64,000 nucleotides of DNA, taken from assembly GCF_900106535.1 (NCBI RefSeq), contig NZ_FNOH01000010.1:277753-341752 (forward strand), given 5' to 3'. Below, in pieces: positions 56,296-64,000 of this stretch. The notes beneath the pieces were generated by a model. The model was given only the letters and a program-made list of their open reading frames with translations, was not told the origin of the DNA and did not search any database. This DNA is from Myxococcus xanthus (GTDB lineage Bacteria > Myxococcota > Myxococcia > Myxococcales > Myxococcaceae). Each line of letters opens with the position of its first letter. The stretch's first letter is position 1. A program made the position numbers and the translations under genes.

Positions 56296-56502
56296 ATGCC
56301 GAAGTTGAAGACCCGCAGCAGCGCGAAGAAGCGCTTTGACGTGAAGAAGAGCGGCAAGGTCAAGCACGGCAAGGCCTTCGCGAAGCACCTCTTCACGTTC
56401 TCGAAGACGCCGAAGTCCAAGCGCAGCAACCGCGGGACCGGCCACCTTCGCGACATGGACGCGAAGAAGGTCATCAAGGAGATGTTCCCCTACGGGGGCT
56501 GA
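56296..56502 (+). CDS. rpmI: 50S ribosomal protein L35
   Basis: 68 residues from ATG 56296 (MPKLKTRSSAKKRFDV), a normal length. The start is preceded by GGAAGGATCAGG. The frame extends upstream but that part shows no L35 similarity. A TTGACT at 56167 with AT-rich bases near 56185-56194 is a weak promoter candidate. Precedes rplT by 99 bases. Confidence 0.97.
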   Translation: MPKLKTRSSAKKRFDVKKSGKVKHGKAFAKHLFTFSKTPKSKRSNRGTGHLRDMDAKKVIKEMFPYGG

Positions 56503-56601
56503 TTTCGCGGTTCTGAAGTCAGGGACAACGTGGCCTCGTCGGAGCGGCGGTAAGCCTGCGCCGGGGGGCTTCCAAACTACGCAGTCCGAAGTGAGGCAGT
56601 C

Positions 56602-56949
56602 ATGCGCGTGAAGAAGGGTGTCAAGGCCCGTCGTCGTCGTAATAGGATTTTGAAGCTGGCCAAGGGTTACCGCGGCCGTCGGAAGAACTGCTACAAGCGC
56701 GCCAACGAGGCGGTTGAGCGGGCGCTGGACTACGCCAGCCGCGACCGCATGCAGCGCAAGCGGGACTTCCGTCGCCTGTGGATCGTCCGCATCAACGCGG
56801 CCGCCCGCACGGTGGGCCTCTCCTATTCGAAGCTGATCGCGGGCCTCGCGAAGGCGAAGATCGGCCTGGACCGCAAGGTTCTGTCCGACATGGCCATCGC
56901 GGATCCGTCGGGTTTTGCGGCCGTCGCCAACATCGCGAAGGCGGCCTGA
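56602..56949 (+). CDS. rplT: 50S ribosomal protein L20
   Basis: 115 residues, [20 protein letters not shown], with the canonical [13 protein letters not shown] and [13 protein letters not shown] segments. L20 binds 23S rRNA early in assembly and, in many bacteria, represses its own operon through the leader mRNA. GTGAGGCAG precedes the ATG. Confidence 0.98.
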   Translation: MRVKKGVKARRRRNRILKLAKGYRGRRKNCYKRANEAVERALDYASRDRMQRKRDFRRLWIVRINAAARTVGLSYSKLIAGLAKAKIGLDRKVLSDMAIADPSGFAAVANIAKAA

Positions 56950-57030
56950 GACACATCCAGCCCGCAAGGCTGGAGACAGAACGGGTGGGGTGGTGGGCTG
57001 AAGCTGGCCACCCTGTCCGGATGTTTGAAC

Positions 57031-57061
57031 GGGCTGCCTCTCTGGGGCGGCCCTTTTTTTT
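57031..57061 (+). terminator. terminator or attenuator before pheS
   Basis: GGGCTGCC / GGCGGCCC (one wobble) followed by a run of eight or nine Ts, placed 49 bases before the pheS start. The upstream segment 56955-57020 contains CAGCCCGC and GGTGGGCTGAAG, which can pair with parts of this stem, so alternate folding is possible. Confidence 0.8.
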
Positions 57062-57109
57062 GCCTCGGCGCCAAGGGCGCGCGGGGAACTGGAACGGAGG
57101 CGGAAGTCC

Positions 57110-58159
57110 ATGCGGGATCGGTTGCTGGCGCTCGCGGAGTCCGCGAGGCGGGAGATTGGCGGCGCGTCGGAGCTGTCCGCGGTGGAAGCACTGCGGGTCC
57201 GCTACCTGGGCAAGAAGGGTGAGCTGTCCGGCGTGCTGGGCGGCATGGGCAAGCTGCCCCCGGACGAGCGGCGCTCGCTGGGCGAGGTGGCCAACAGCGT
57301 GAAGGCGGAGCTGGAGAAGCTGCTCGCCGAGGCCGTGGAGCGCGCCGAGGCGGCCGCGCTGGAGGCCCAGCTTCAGGGCCCGGGCCTGGACGTGACGCTG
57401 CCCGGACGCGGCGTGGCGCTGGGCAGCCGGCACCCCGTGTCGCGGACGATGGAGGAGATTGTCCGGACCTTCTCGCGGCTCGGCTTCGACGTGGCCAGCG
57501 GCCCCGAGATCGAGCTGGACTACTTCAACTTCGAAGCGCTGAACCTGCCGAAGGACCACCCCGCGCGGGACATGCAGGACACCTTCTACGTGGACGAGGC
57601 CACGCTGGGCCACGCGAAGAAGGCGGACAGCTCCGCGCTGCTGCGCACGCACACGTCCCCGGTGCAGGTGCGGTACATGCTCAACCGCAAGCCGCCCATC
57701 CGCGCGGTGATGCCGGGCCGGGTGTACCGGCGCGACTCGGACATCACGCACACGCCGATGTTCCACCAGGTGGAAGGCCTGCTGGTGGACAAGGGCGTGA
57801 CGTTCGCCGAGCTGAAGGGCTCGTTGGCGGCGTTCGTGACGGCGTTCTTCGGTTCGGACACGCGCACGCGCTTCCGCCCGTCCTTCTTCCCCTTCACGGA
57901 GCCCTCCGCCGAGGTGGACATCACCTGCACGAACTGCGCGGGCAAGGGCTGCCGCATCTGCAAGCAGACGGGGTGGTTGGAGGTGCTGGGCAGCGGCATG
58001 GTGCACCCCAACGTCTTCACCTCCGCCGGGTATGACCCGAACGAGGTGACGGGCTACGCGTTCGGCATGGGCGTGGAGCGCATCGCCATGCTGCGCTACC
58101 GCATCGACGACCTGCGGATGATGTTCGAGAACGACGCGCGGTTCCTCGAGCAGTTCTGA
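57110..58159 (+). CDS. pheS: phenylalanyl-tRNA synthetase alpha subunit
   Basis: 349 residues from ATG 57110, with GGAGGCGGAAG upstream. Coiled-coil N-terminus, then the class II core: [53 protein letters not shown], and motif 3 [20 protein letters not shown]. The Phe-binding Cys-rich insert ([22 protein letters not shown]) is present, with four cysteines that may bind zinc. Forms the alpha2beta2 enzyme with pheT 62 bases downstream. Confidence 0.98.
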   Translation: MRDRLLALAESARREIGGASELSAVEALRVRYLGKKGELSGVLGGMGKLPPDERRSLGEVANSVKAELEKLLAEAVERAEAAALEAQLQGPGLDVTLPGRGVALGSRHPVSRTMEEIVRTFSRLGFDVASGPEIELDYFNFEALNLPKDHPARDMQDTFYVDEATLGHAKKADSSALLRTHTSPVQVRYMLNRKPPIRAVMPGRVYRRDSDITHTPMFHQVEGLLVDKGVTFAELKGSLAAFVTAFFGSDTRTRFRPSFFPFTEPSAEVDITCTNCAGKGCRICKQTGWLEVLGSGMVHPNVFTSAGYDPNEVTGYAFGMGVERIAMLRYRIDDLRMMFENDARFLEQF

Positions 58160-58220
58160 GATTCCAGGGGGCCGCTGGTGGGCCCCCGTGTTCCAGCCGA
58201 TTGATGAAGAGGGTGGACCT

Positions 58221-60635
58221 GTGAAGATTTCGGTGAAGTGGCTGGGCGATTACGTGGCGCTGCCGCCGTCCGAGGACGAGCTGGCGCGCAAGCTGACCGC
58301 CGCGGGCCTGGAGATTGAGGGAATGGAGCGCCCCGCGGAAGCCCTTCGCGGCGTGGTGGTGGCGCAAATCAAGGAGTCCGTGCAGCACCCCAACGCGGAC
58401 AAGCTGTCCGTCACGCAGGTGGACATCGGCGGGACGGCGCTGCTCCAGGTGGTGTGCGGCGCGAAGAACTTCAAGGTGGGCGACAAGGTGCCGCTGGCCA
58501 CCGTGGGCGCGAAGCTGCCCAACGGCATGGACATCAAGCAGGCGGCGCTGCGCGGCGTGGACAGCTTCGGCATGCTCTGCTCGTCCAAGGAGCTGGGCCT
58601 GAGCGAGGAGTCCAGCGGCCTGCTCATCCTTCCGGCGGACACGCGCGTGGGCACGCCCATCGCGGAGGCCGTGGGGCTGGATGGCGTGGTGCTGGAGGTG
58701 AACGTCACGCCGAACCGCCCGGACGCGCTCAGCCACCTGGGCGTGGCGCGCGAGGTGAGCGTGGTGACGGGCTCCGCGTTGAAGGTGCCCCAGCCGAAGC
58801 CCGCGGAGTCGGGCACGCCCGCCGCCGAGCAGGTGAAGGTGCGCGTGGAGGCCCCGGACCGCTGCCCGCGCTACGTGGCGCGCGTGGTGGAGAACGTGAA
58901 GATTGGCCCGTCTCCGCAGTGGATGCAGGACCGGCTGAAGGCGGCCGGGGTGCGCGCCATCAACAACGTGGTGGATGTCACCAACTACGTGAACCTGGAG
59001 TACGGGCAGCCGCTGCACGCCTTCGACCTGGAGAAGCTGGCCGGTCAGGAGATTGTCGTCCGTACGGCGACGCGCGGCGAGAAGCTCAAGACGCTGGACG
59101 GCAAGGACCGCGTCCTGGACGTGGATGACCTGGTCATCGCGGACAAGGACCGGGCGCAGGCCATCGCTGGCGTCATGGGCGGCGGCGACAGCGAGGTGAC
59201 CGAGGGCACCCGGCGGCTGGTGCTGGAGTCGGCGAACTTCCAGGGTTCCACGGTGCGGCGTTCGTCGAAGCGGCACGGGCTGCACACGGAGGCATCGCAC
59301 CGCTTCGAGCGCGGGGCGGACATGGACGCCGTGGTGCCGGCCATTGACCGGGCGGCACAGCTCATCGCGGAGCTGGCGGGGGGCACGGTGGCTCCTGGCC
59401 GCGTGGACGTGTACCCGGCGCCGAAGCCGCCTCGGAAGGTGACGCTGCGCTTCGCCCGGGTGGAGCAGGTGCTGGGCGTGGCCGTGGCGGAGAAGGAGGT
59501 CCGCCGCATCCTGGAGGCGCTGGGCTTCAAGGCGGTGGAGGAGGGGACGGGGCAGGCGACGTACGAGGTGCCTCGGGCCCGTGTCGACGTGGAGCGCGAG
59601 GAGGACCTGTTGGAGGAGGTCGCGCGCATCTACGGCTACGACAACATTCCGGCGACGCTCCCGCGGGGACTGGCCACGCTGGCCCCGGAGCCCGCGAATG
59701 CCGAGGCCGAGCGCCGCATGCGTCAGGCGCTGGCCGGGGCGGGCTTCGACGAGGTGGTGAACTACTCGTTCGTCGCGCCGCGCAGCCTGGAGGTGCTGGG
59801 TGGGGCGGAGAAGCCGGTGGCGCTGCTCAATCCATTGAGCACCGAGCAGTCGGTGATGCGCACCAGCCTGCTGCCGGGCCTGCTGGAGAACCTGTCCCGC
59901 AGCGTGCGGCACCAGGTGGAGGCGGTGGCCATCTACGAGACGGGCCGGGCCTACTTCCAGGACGCGGAAGGCGGGCAGGGGCAGCGTCCGGCGGCGCGCG
60001 AGGTGCCTCGCGTGGCGGGTCTGGTGTGGGGCCTGCGCGGTGGTGGCCGGAGCTGGACGCACAAGGATGCCCGCGCGGACTTCTACGACGCGAAGGCGGC
60101 GGTGGAGGGGCTACTGGGCGCACTCCGCGTGGAGGGCGTGACGTACGTGCCCGCGGGGCCAGCGGCGTACCACCCGAAGGCCGTGGCGCAGGTGAAGGCG
60201 GCGGACGGCACGGTGCTGGGCCACGTGGGCGAGGTGCACCCCCGGGTGGCGAAGGCGCTGGGCCTGCCGGACGGGGTGTTCGTCTTCGAGTTGGACACGG
60301 AGCCGCTGTACGCGGCCTCGAAGCTGGTGCCGGCGTACCGGTCGCTGCCGCGTTTCCCGGCGGTGCTGCGGGACCTGGCGGTGGTGGTGCCGCTGGAGTT
60401 GCCCAACGACGAGGTGCGTCGGGTGATCCTGGAGGTGGGCAAGCCGCTGGTGGAGGACGCTCAGGTGTTCGACGTGTACACCGGTGAGCAGATTCCCCAG
60501 GGTCGGAAGAACTTGGCGTACGCGCTGCGCTACCGCTCGGCCGAGCGGACGCTGACCGATGTGGAGGTCAACGAGGCGCATCAGCGCATCGTGGATGAGG
60601 TGAAGCAGCGGCTGGGGGCTGCCTTGCGCGCCTGA
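58221..60635 (+). CDS. pheT: phenylalanyl-tRNA synthetase beta subunit
   Basis: 804 residues from GTG 58221, with GGTGG before it. Domains in order: N-terminal KISVKWLGDYVAL, EMAP-like tRNA-binding domain (VVVAQIKESVQHPNADKLSVTQV), B3/B4 editing domain (NNVVDVTNYVNLEYGQPLHAFD), B5, the class II core-like domain (VVNYSFVAPRSLEVLGG), and the C-terminal FDX-ACB anticodon-binding domain (YRSLPRFPAVLRDLAVVVPLE). All standard. Co-transcribed with pheS. Confidence 0.98.
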   Translation: MKISVKWLGDYVALPPSEDELARKLTAAGLEIEGMERPAEALRGVVVAQIKESVQHPNADKLSVTQVDIGGTALLQVVCGAKNFKVGDKVPLATVGAKLPNGMDIKQAALRGVDSFGMLCSSKELGLSEESSGLLILPADTRVGTPIAEAVGLDGVVLEVNVTPNRPDALSHLGVAREVSVVTGSALKVPQPKPAESGTPAAEQVKVRVEAPDRCPRYVARVVENVKIGPSPQWMQDRLKAAGVRAINNVVDVTNYVNLEYGQPLHAFDLEKLAGQEIVVRTATRGEKLKTLDGKDRVLDVDDLVIADKDRAQAIAGVMGGGDSEVTEGTRRLVLESANFQGSTVRRSSKRHGLHTEASHRFERGADMDAVVPAIDRAAQLIAELAGGTVAPGRVDVYPAPKPPRKVTLRFARVEQVLGVAVAEKEVRRILEALGFKAVEEGTGQATYEVPRARVDVEREEDLLEEVARIYGYDNIPATLPRGLATLAPEPANAEAERRMRQALAGAGFDEVVNYSFVAPRSLEVLGGAEKPVALLNPLSTEQSVMRTSLLPGLLENLSRSVRHQVEAVAIYETGRAYFQDAEGGQGQRPAAREVPRVAGLVWGLRGGGRSWTHKDARADFYDAKAAVEGLLGALRVEGVTYVPAGPAAYHPKAVAQVKAADGTVLGHVGEVHPRVAKALGLPDGVFVFELDTEPLYAASKLVPAYRSLPRFPAVLRDLAVVVPLELPNDEVRRVILEVGKPLVEDAQVFDVYTGEQIPQGRKNLAYALRYRSAERTLTDVEVNEAHQRIVDEVKQRLGAALRA

Positions 60636-60725
60636 ATTCCTGAATGAAGTCAGAGGGTTGACACGTCTTTGGGAAGGCTGCAACAGTGCCCGGCGTTCAG
60701 CCCCGAGGGCTTCCCGAGGATTCGC

Positions 60726-61115
60726 ATGACGAAGGCGGACATCATCGAGGGTGTCTACGAGAAGGTCGGCTTCTCGAAGAAGGAGTCGGCCGAAATCGTG
60801 GAGCTCGTGTTCGACACGCTCAAGGAGACCCTGGAGCGCGGGGACAAGATCAAGATCTCCGGGTTCGGCAACTTCCAGGTGCGCCAGAAGAAGGCGCGCG
60901 TGGGCCGCAACCCGCAGACGGGCAAGGAGATCGAGATCTCGGCGCGCCGGGTGCTGACCTTCCGGCCGAGCCAGGTGCTGAAGAGCGCCCTGAACGGTGA
61001 GGCGCCGCCGGAGGATCACGCGGAGATCGACGCCCGGGAGGAAGCCGCCGCCGACGCGGCCGAGGCCCGTGGCGAGGACTTCGACGAAGAGGGAATGGAG
61101 GACATGGAAGGGTGA
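60726..61115 (+). CDS. ihfA: integration host factor subunit alpha, acidic C-terminal extension
   Basis: 129 residues from ATG 60726. The DNABII fold is clear: MTKADIIEGVYEKVGFSKKE, the dimer region, GDKIKISGFGNFQVR and the arm RKARVGRNPQTGKEIEI-type sequence (KKARVGRNPQTGKE). After the usual end near residue 97 there is a 30-residue Glu/Asp/Ala-rich tail (PPEDHAEIDAREEAAAD...). IHF bends DNA as an alpha-beta heterodimer. Last gene of the thrS-pheT-ihfA block. Confidence 0.94.
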   Translation: MTKADIIEGVYEKVGFSKKESAEIVELVFDTLKETLERGDKIKISGFGNFQVRQKKARVGRNPQTGKEIEISARRVLTFRPSQVLKSALNGEAPPEDHAEIDAREEAAADAAEARGEDFDEEGMEDMEG

Positions 61116-61145
61116 GTTTTTTGGACGGTGCCCTGCTGCTCTTGC

Positions 61146-61174
61146 TTGACCTGAACGTCATGTGGGGGCATAAG
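61146..61174 (+). promoter_or_regulatory. promoter of tRNA-Pro
   Basis: TTGACC at 61146-61151 and CATAAG at 61169-61174 are 17 bases apart, with the tRNA start 30 bases further. Confidence 0.65.
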
Positions 61175-61203
61175 GGCGCACCCTTTCACGGCAGCAGCAG
61201 TGC

Positions 61204-61280
<77 letters not shown>

Positions 61281-61283
61281 TCG

Positions 61284-61334
61284 AAGGCCCTGGAGTTCTT
61301 GGCGAAAGCTGAGGATTCCAGGGCCTTTGTTTTT
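61284..61334 (+). terminator. terminator of tRNA-Pro
   Basis: Perfect 11-base stem AAGGCCCTGGA / TCCAGGGCCTT with a 22-base internal region, followed by TGTTTTTTG. Confidence 0.88.
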
Positions 61335-61336
61335 TG

Positions 61337-61712
61337 TGCTTCCGGGAGGACGCGAACTGCCGTACGCGCGACTGGCACTGTGTTGGCACCAAGCAGCAGC
61401 TCAGCGGTGCCCAGGCCTGTGGCCCCGAGCGCAGGCAGGTTATGGTCCTCGCGCAGGCAGGTTATGGTCCTCGCGCAGTTTCTCTGCGGCGAGTCGCTCA
61501 TGGAGCCACGGGGTGATAGCTGGATCCGGATGCGCAACATCGAGGCCACCAGGACCACTGGCTGGTCGATACGCCAGAGGACGTCTGCGGTGCTCGGCGT
61601 CCATCCTTCTAAGTGCCCAGCAACGCCGCGCACGCTAGCGACGGCCGCGCTCCCGTCGATGCCAGTTCATAGGGGCGCGCTGGAGCCGCTCCTGCAGTTC
61701 TTTACGGCGTCA
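61337..61712 (+). other. gene-free stretch between tRNA-Pro and the methyltransferase
   Basis: About 375 bases in which I find no convincing gene. It contains a 22-bp tandem duplication. Open frames on either strand have odd composition and no recognised similarity. This may be the degraded edge of an integrated element. Confidence 0.6.
61429..61472 (+). repeat. 22-bp perfect tandem duplication
   Basis: GCGCAGGCAGGTTATGGTCC plus TC is present twice, back to back, at 61429-61450 and 61451-61472, and the first six bases recur a third time. Confidence 0.9.
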
Positions 61713-63302
61713 TTACGCCACGCGGGTTTTGGCCTGTGTCTTTCGGGGATCCTCCGAGAGCTTCGGCCGCGCTTTCGGGGTGATGCCCAGGCTACGGAGT
61801 AGTTCGTCCGCGATGTGCCAGGCCAGGAGTGGTGGGACGCTGTTGCCGATCTGTCGGAAAGCGGGGTTCATGGTTCCGGCGAAGCGGAACCCATCGGGAA
61901 AGGACTGGAGGCGCGCAGCCTCACGCACCGAAATCACTCGCTGCTGACCTGAGTCGTAGTGGATGTGGCTGTAGGTATCCTTGCCCAGGTGAGCCATCAG
62001 CGTTCTGGCGGGCTCATCGGCGGCCATCTTGCGCCACTTGTTGGGGAACTTTCCGGGGTTGTACGGCGGAACGAATGCGGCTTTGAGCTCCTCGTACTCA
62101 AGTGAGCCCTCTGTGAGGCGAGCACCCGATCTCCGTCGCTTCTCCAATTCCTGTGCGAAGAACTGCGTGGCTCGCACATGTGCCTTCGGATAGTCCTCCC
62201 CGGGCTCCATGGCTTCGAAGAGCCGGTAGTCGCGCTTGGTCAGGCAGCGGGTGACGTGATCCCTGAGAAAACCGTCGGACTCGAATCCTGGCCACTCCCG
62301 CATCAGTCGTGCGAAGGCGCTGTGCGGGGCCGTGGTATGGGGCACACGACCGTTGAGGTGACGCGCGCCACGACGATCCCTGTTGTGGAGATGATCCGTC
62401 AATTCGGGCAAATCCGCGAGGGCCTCGGCGACTGTCACCGCGGGAGGTGCGTTCGCTGGGGCGGCAGGCGGTGCGACATACCAGGACCCTTTGTCCGAGG
62501 ACTGCGCCAGGACGTTCTTGAGGGCTACATTGCGGCTGCTGGAATAGCCCCGTGGAAAATCCACCTTCCGCGTCGGCACGGGAAAGCTGGGGTCGCTCCT
62601 GGTCTCCTTGTGGACTGCGACGAGAAAGAACCGTTCGCGCATTTGCGGAACGTCGTAGCTCGCCGCATTCAGGAGTGTATATGCGCAGCGGTAGTCCATG
62701 GCCTTGAGCGACTCGCAGATTTCATCCCCGAGGTTGTGCCCACCCCAGTTGAGGATGTCGGGGACATTTTCCATGACGAGCGCCAGGGGCTTGAGCGCCT
62801 GGACATACTGCAGGTACTGCACATAGAGCGTTGCCCGGGGGTCCTGCTTGAAGGCCTCGGGATGCTGGAACACTTCCCGGAGCTTCGCCCGGCCGACGCG
62901 TGTGAAGGCAGGGCAGGGCGGACCGCCGACGATCACGTCGACCCCCTCATTTGGGGGACGCTTCAGCAGATGGTTCAGCGAGCTGGGCTTGAGCTGCAGG
63001 ATGTCCTTGGACATCGCGTGCCAGGGAGCCGCTGATCGATCTTTCAGCGGGTGGAAGTTCAACGCGTGTGACTCGGCGGCATGCGCGTCGATCTCGACTC
63101 CTCCAACGCTGACGCAGCCCGCGCTGACGAAGCCGAGCGTGAGGCCCCCACACCCGGAAAAGAGGTCCAGCAGCCGCAGCGGCTCTCCTCTCCCGATCCT
63201 ATCCAGCTTCGCCCTGATGCCTGGAGCCATGCCGTCCGGACTTATACCGTAGGGTCTCCGGCCATCCCACTTCTTGATCTGCTGCTTCGGCCCGGAGTTC
63301 AT
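61713..63302 (-). CDS. DNA (cytosine-5) methyltransferase
   Basis: 529 residues from ATG 63302, with GGAAGAGG upstream. The C5-methyltransferase motifs are in order: motif I LLDLFSGCGGLTLGF, motif IV GGPPCPAFTRVG with the catalytic Cys (Pro-Cys-Pro where Pro-Cys-Gln is usual), motif VI ALVMENVPDIL, motif VIII-like ERFFLVAVH, and motif X RQIGNSVPPLLAWHIA. A long variable region between VIII and IX is the target-recognition domain. GC content and codon use are lower-GC than nearby genes, suggesting transfer. Overlaps vsr by 4 bases. Confidence 0.93.
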   Translation of the reverse strand: MNSGPKQQIKKWDGRRPYGISPDGMAPGIRAKLDRIGRGEPLRLLDLFSGCGGLTLGFVSAGCVSVGGVEIDAHAAESHALNFHPLKDRSAAPWHAMSKDILQLKPSSLNHLLKRPPNEGVDVIVGGPPCPAFTRVGRAKLREVFQHPEAFKQDPRATLYVQYLQYVQALKPLALVMENVPDILNWGGHNLGDEICESLKAMDYRCAYTLLNAASYDVPQMRERFFLVAVHKETRSDPSFPVPTRKVDFPRGYSSSRNVALKNVLAQSSDKGSWYVAPPAAPANAPPAVTVAEALADLPELTDHLHNRDRRGARHLNGRVPHTTAPHSAFARLMREWPGFESDGFLRDHVTRCLTKRDYRLFEAMEPGEDYPKAHVRATQFFAQELEKRRRSGARLTEGSLEYEELKAAFVPPYNPGKFPNKWRKMAADEPARTLMAHLGKDTYSHIHYDSGQQRVISVREAARLQSFPDGFRFAGTMNPAFRQIGNSVPPLLAWHIADELLRSLGITPKARPKLSEDPRKTQAKTRVA

Positions 63303-63847
63303 GGCCTCTTCCACTTCTTCGTGCTCCGTCGTCCGACCACGGTTCGAGTCTCGGTGGCGTCTCGAAGTTCCTCCATCCAGCGCTGCTCCATGTCGCCCTC
63401 GCCGACCTGTGGGATGACCTGGACGACCCTCCACGATGCGGATGGAGTCCATTCTCCGTCCTGGAGTGCTTGGCGGACCCACTCGACTACTTCCGCGAGG
63501 GACTCGAAGATCTGGTGCTCCCAGAAGCGGCAGACGCGCCAGCCACCTTCTTCGAGGAGGAGCGTTTGTCGGCGGTCCCGCTCGACGTTTTCTCGAAGCT
63601 TGGAGGACCAGAACTCGTCACGCGTTCGCGGGCGCACATAGTGCTTGGGGCACCCATGCCAGAAGCAGCCATCGATGAAGACAGCAACCTTGTGCCTGGG
63701 GAAGACCACATCGGGCCTTCCATGAGTAGTTCGCGTGTGCAGGCGGAAGCGCAGTCCGGCCCGCCAGAGCGCCGACCGGAGCAGACGCTCGGGAGAGGTG
63801 TCTCGGCCGCGGATCCGCGACATCTGTTCGGAACGGGAGAGGCCCAT
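63299..63847 (-). CDS. vsr: Vsr very-short-patch mismatch-repair endonuclease
   Basis: 182 residues, overlapping the methyltransferase start (ATGA). Vsr nicks beside T:G mismatches produced by deamination of 5-methylcytosine. Landmarks are RSEQMSRIRGRDTSPERLLRS, HGRPDVVFPRHKVAVFIDGCF-type core (HGRPDVVF, VAVFIDGCFWHGCP), catalytic Asp in GRPDVVF, zinc-site residues in WHGCPKHYV, and RFWEHQI. About 25 residues longer than E. coli Vsr, with the extra length at the C-terminus (WMEELRDATETRTVVGR). It almost certainly services the adjacent methyltransferase. Confidence 0.94.
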   Translation of the reverse strand: MGLSRSEQMSRIRGRDTSPERLLRSALWRAGLRFRLHTRTTHGRPDVVFPRHKVAVFIDGCFWHGCPKHYVRPRTRDEFWSSKLRENVERDRRQTLLLEEGGWRVCRFWEHQIFESLAEVVEWVRQALQDGEWTPSASWRVVQVIPQVGEGDMEQRWMEELRDATETRTVVGRRSTKKWKRP

Positions 63848-63889
63848 TGGTAGACCCTACCTAACAGGTTCTATGTATCATTCCTACTG

Positions 63890-64000
63890 ATGGGTGGCCC
63901 GGTATCACTACTGCGTCAGGGCCCCGACGGGTGGACGGGGAGATCGGGTGGGCTGCGCGAGGAGCGTGGGTGGTTGGAGCGGTGGCAGGTGGGGCAGCGC
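63890..64000 (+). CDS. possible start of a gene running off the window
   Basis: A frame from ATG 63890 is open to the window edge and encodes MGGPVSLLRQGPDGWTGR and onwards, with Trp- and Arg-rich composition. It is divergent from vsr, separated by 42 bases. No family is recognisable in 37 residues and no clear ribosome-binding site is seen, so this is tentative. Confidence 0.25.
   Translation, partial: MGGPVSLLRQGPDGWTGRSGGLREERGWLERWQVGQR

Noticed and set aside
57021..57110. A short leader peptide (starting [13 protein letters not shown]) controlling pheS by attenuation
   Set aside because: Only three Phe codons, two created by the T tract itself, and no ribosome-binding site; the hairpin is kept as a possible attenuator without the peptide.

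Overview
The window is high-GC (around 70%), densely coded DNA that I read as a Myxococcus chromosome, M. xanthus or a very close relative. The main reasons are an encapsulin shell protein (8400-9263) that matches the M. xanthus EncA sequence as I remember it, followed upstream by its EncB cargo gene, a MYXO-CTERM sorting tail on a secreted protease (16009-21336), and many lipoproteins and secreted hydrolases typical of a predatory myxobacterium. No database search was possible; family names rest on motifs read by eye.

Layout. 1-4396: translation and RNA-modification block (trmD, rplS, a YhaN/SMC-like membrane ATPase, yraN, rsmI). 4439-9786, minus strand: an outer-membrane beta-barrel candidate, then a run of encB, encA, a sigma-54 response regulator and an M23 peptidase. 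9892-14276: murJ, a five-S1-domain RNA-binding protein, and three identical initiator tRNA genes with promoter and terminator. 14447-26602: accessory enzymes and the large M36 metalloprotease with six Ig/PKD-like repeats, a patatin, a Tat-exported amidase, a 2OG-Fe(II) oxygenase and an O-methyltransferase. 26632-26960 is a frameshifted remnant of a type IB topoisomerase gene.

27196-36058 is a co-oriented triad: a YqiJ/NfeD-like membrane protein carrying a 33-bp repeat array, a 720-residue flotillin, and an 1855-residue coiled-coil AAA ATPase of the poorly characterised 'DNA repair ATPase' family. This is my best candidate for an under-described system, probably a membrane-microdomain ATPase machine. 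36074-53981 holds cell-surface and general functions: a bacterial expansin lipoprotein, a VWA protein, an HGSNAT-like acyltransferase, a phosphoesterase lipoprotein, an SDR, a degenerate DHH protein, an M2 dipeptidase, a cold-shock protein, an unclassified HELGH metallopeptidase lipoprotein, a Mip-like FKBP, PilZ, LPP20-like and PEGA proteins, an AI-2E/PerM permease and a family 5 uracil-DNA glycosylase.

54001-61280 is a second translation block: tRNA-Val, thrS, rpmI, rplT, pheS, pheT, ihfA, tRNA-Pro. infC, which normally sits between thrS and rpmI, is not there. Immediately after tRNA-Pro lies DNA of lower GC with a cytosine-5 DNA methyltransferase overlapping a Vsr mismatch endonuclease, which looks like the near end of a tRNA-associated island continuing past the right edge. 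No insertion sequence, CRISPR array or rRNA was seen.
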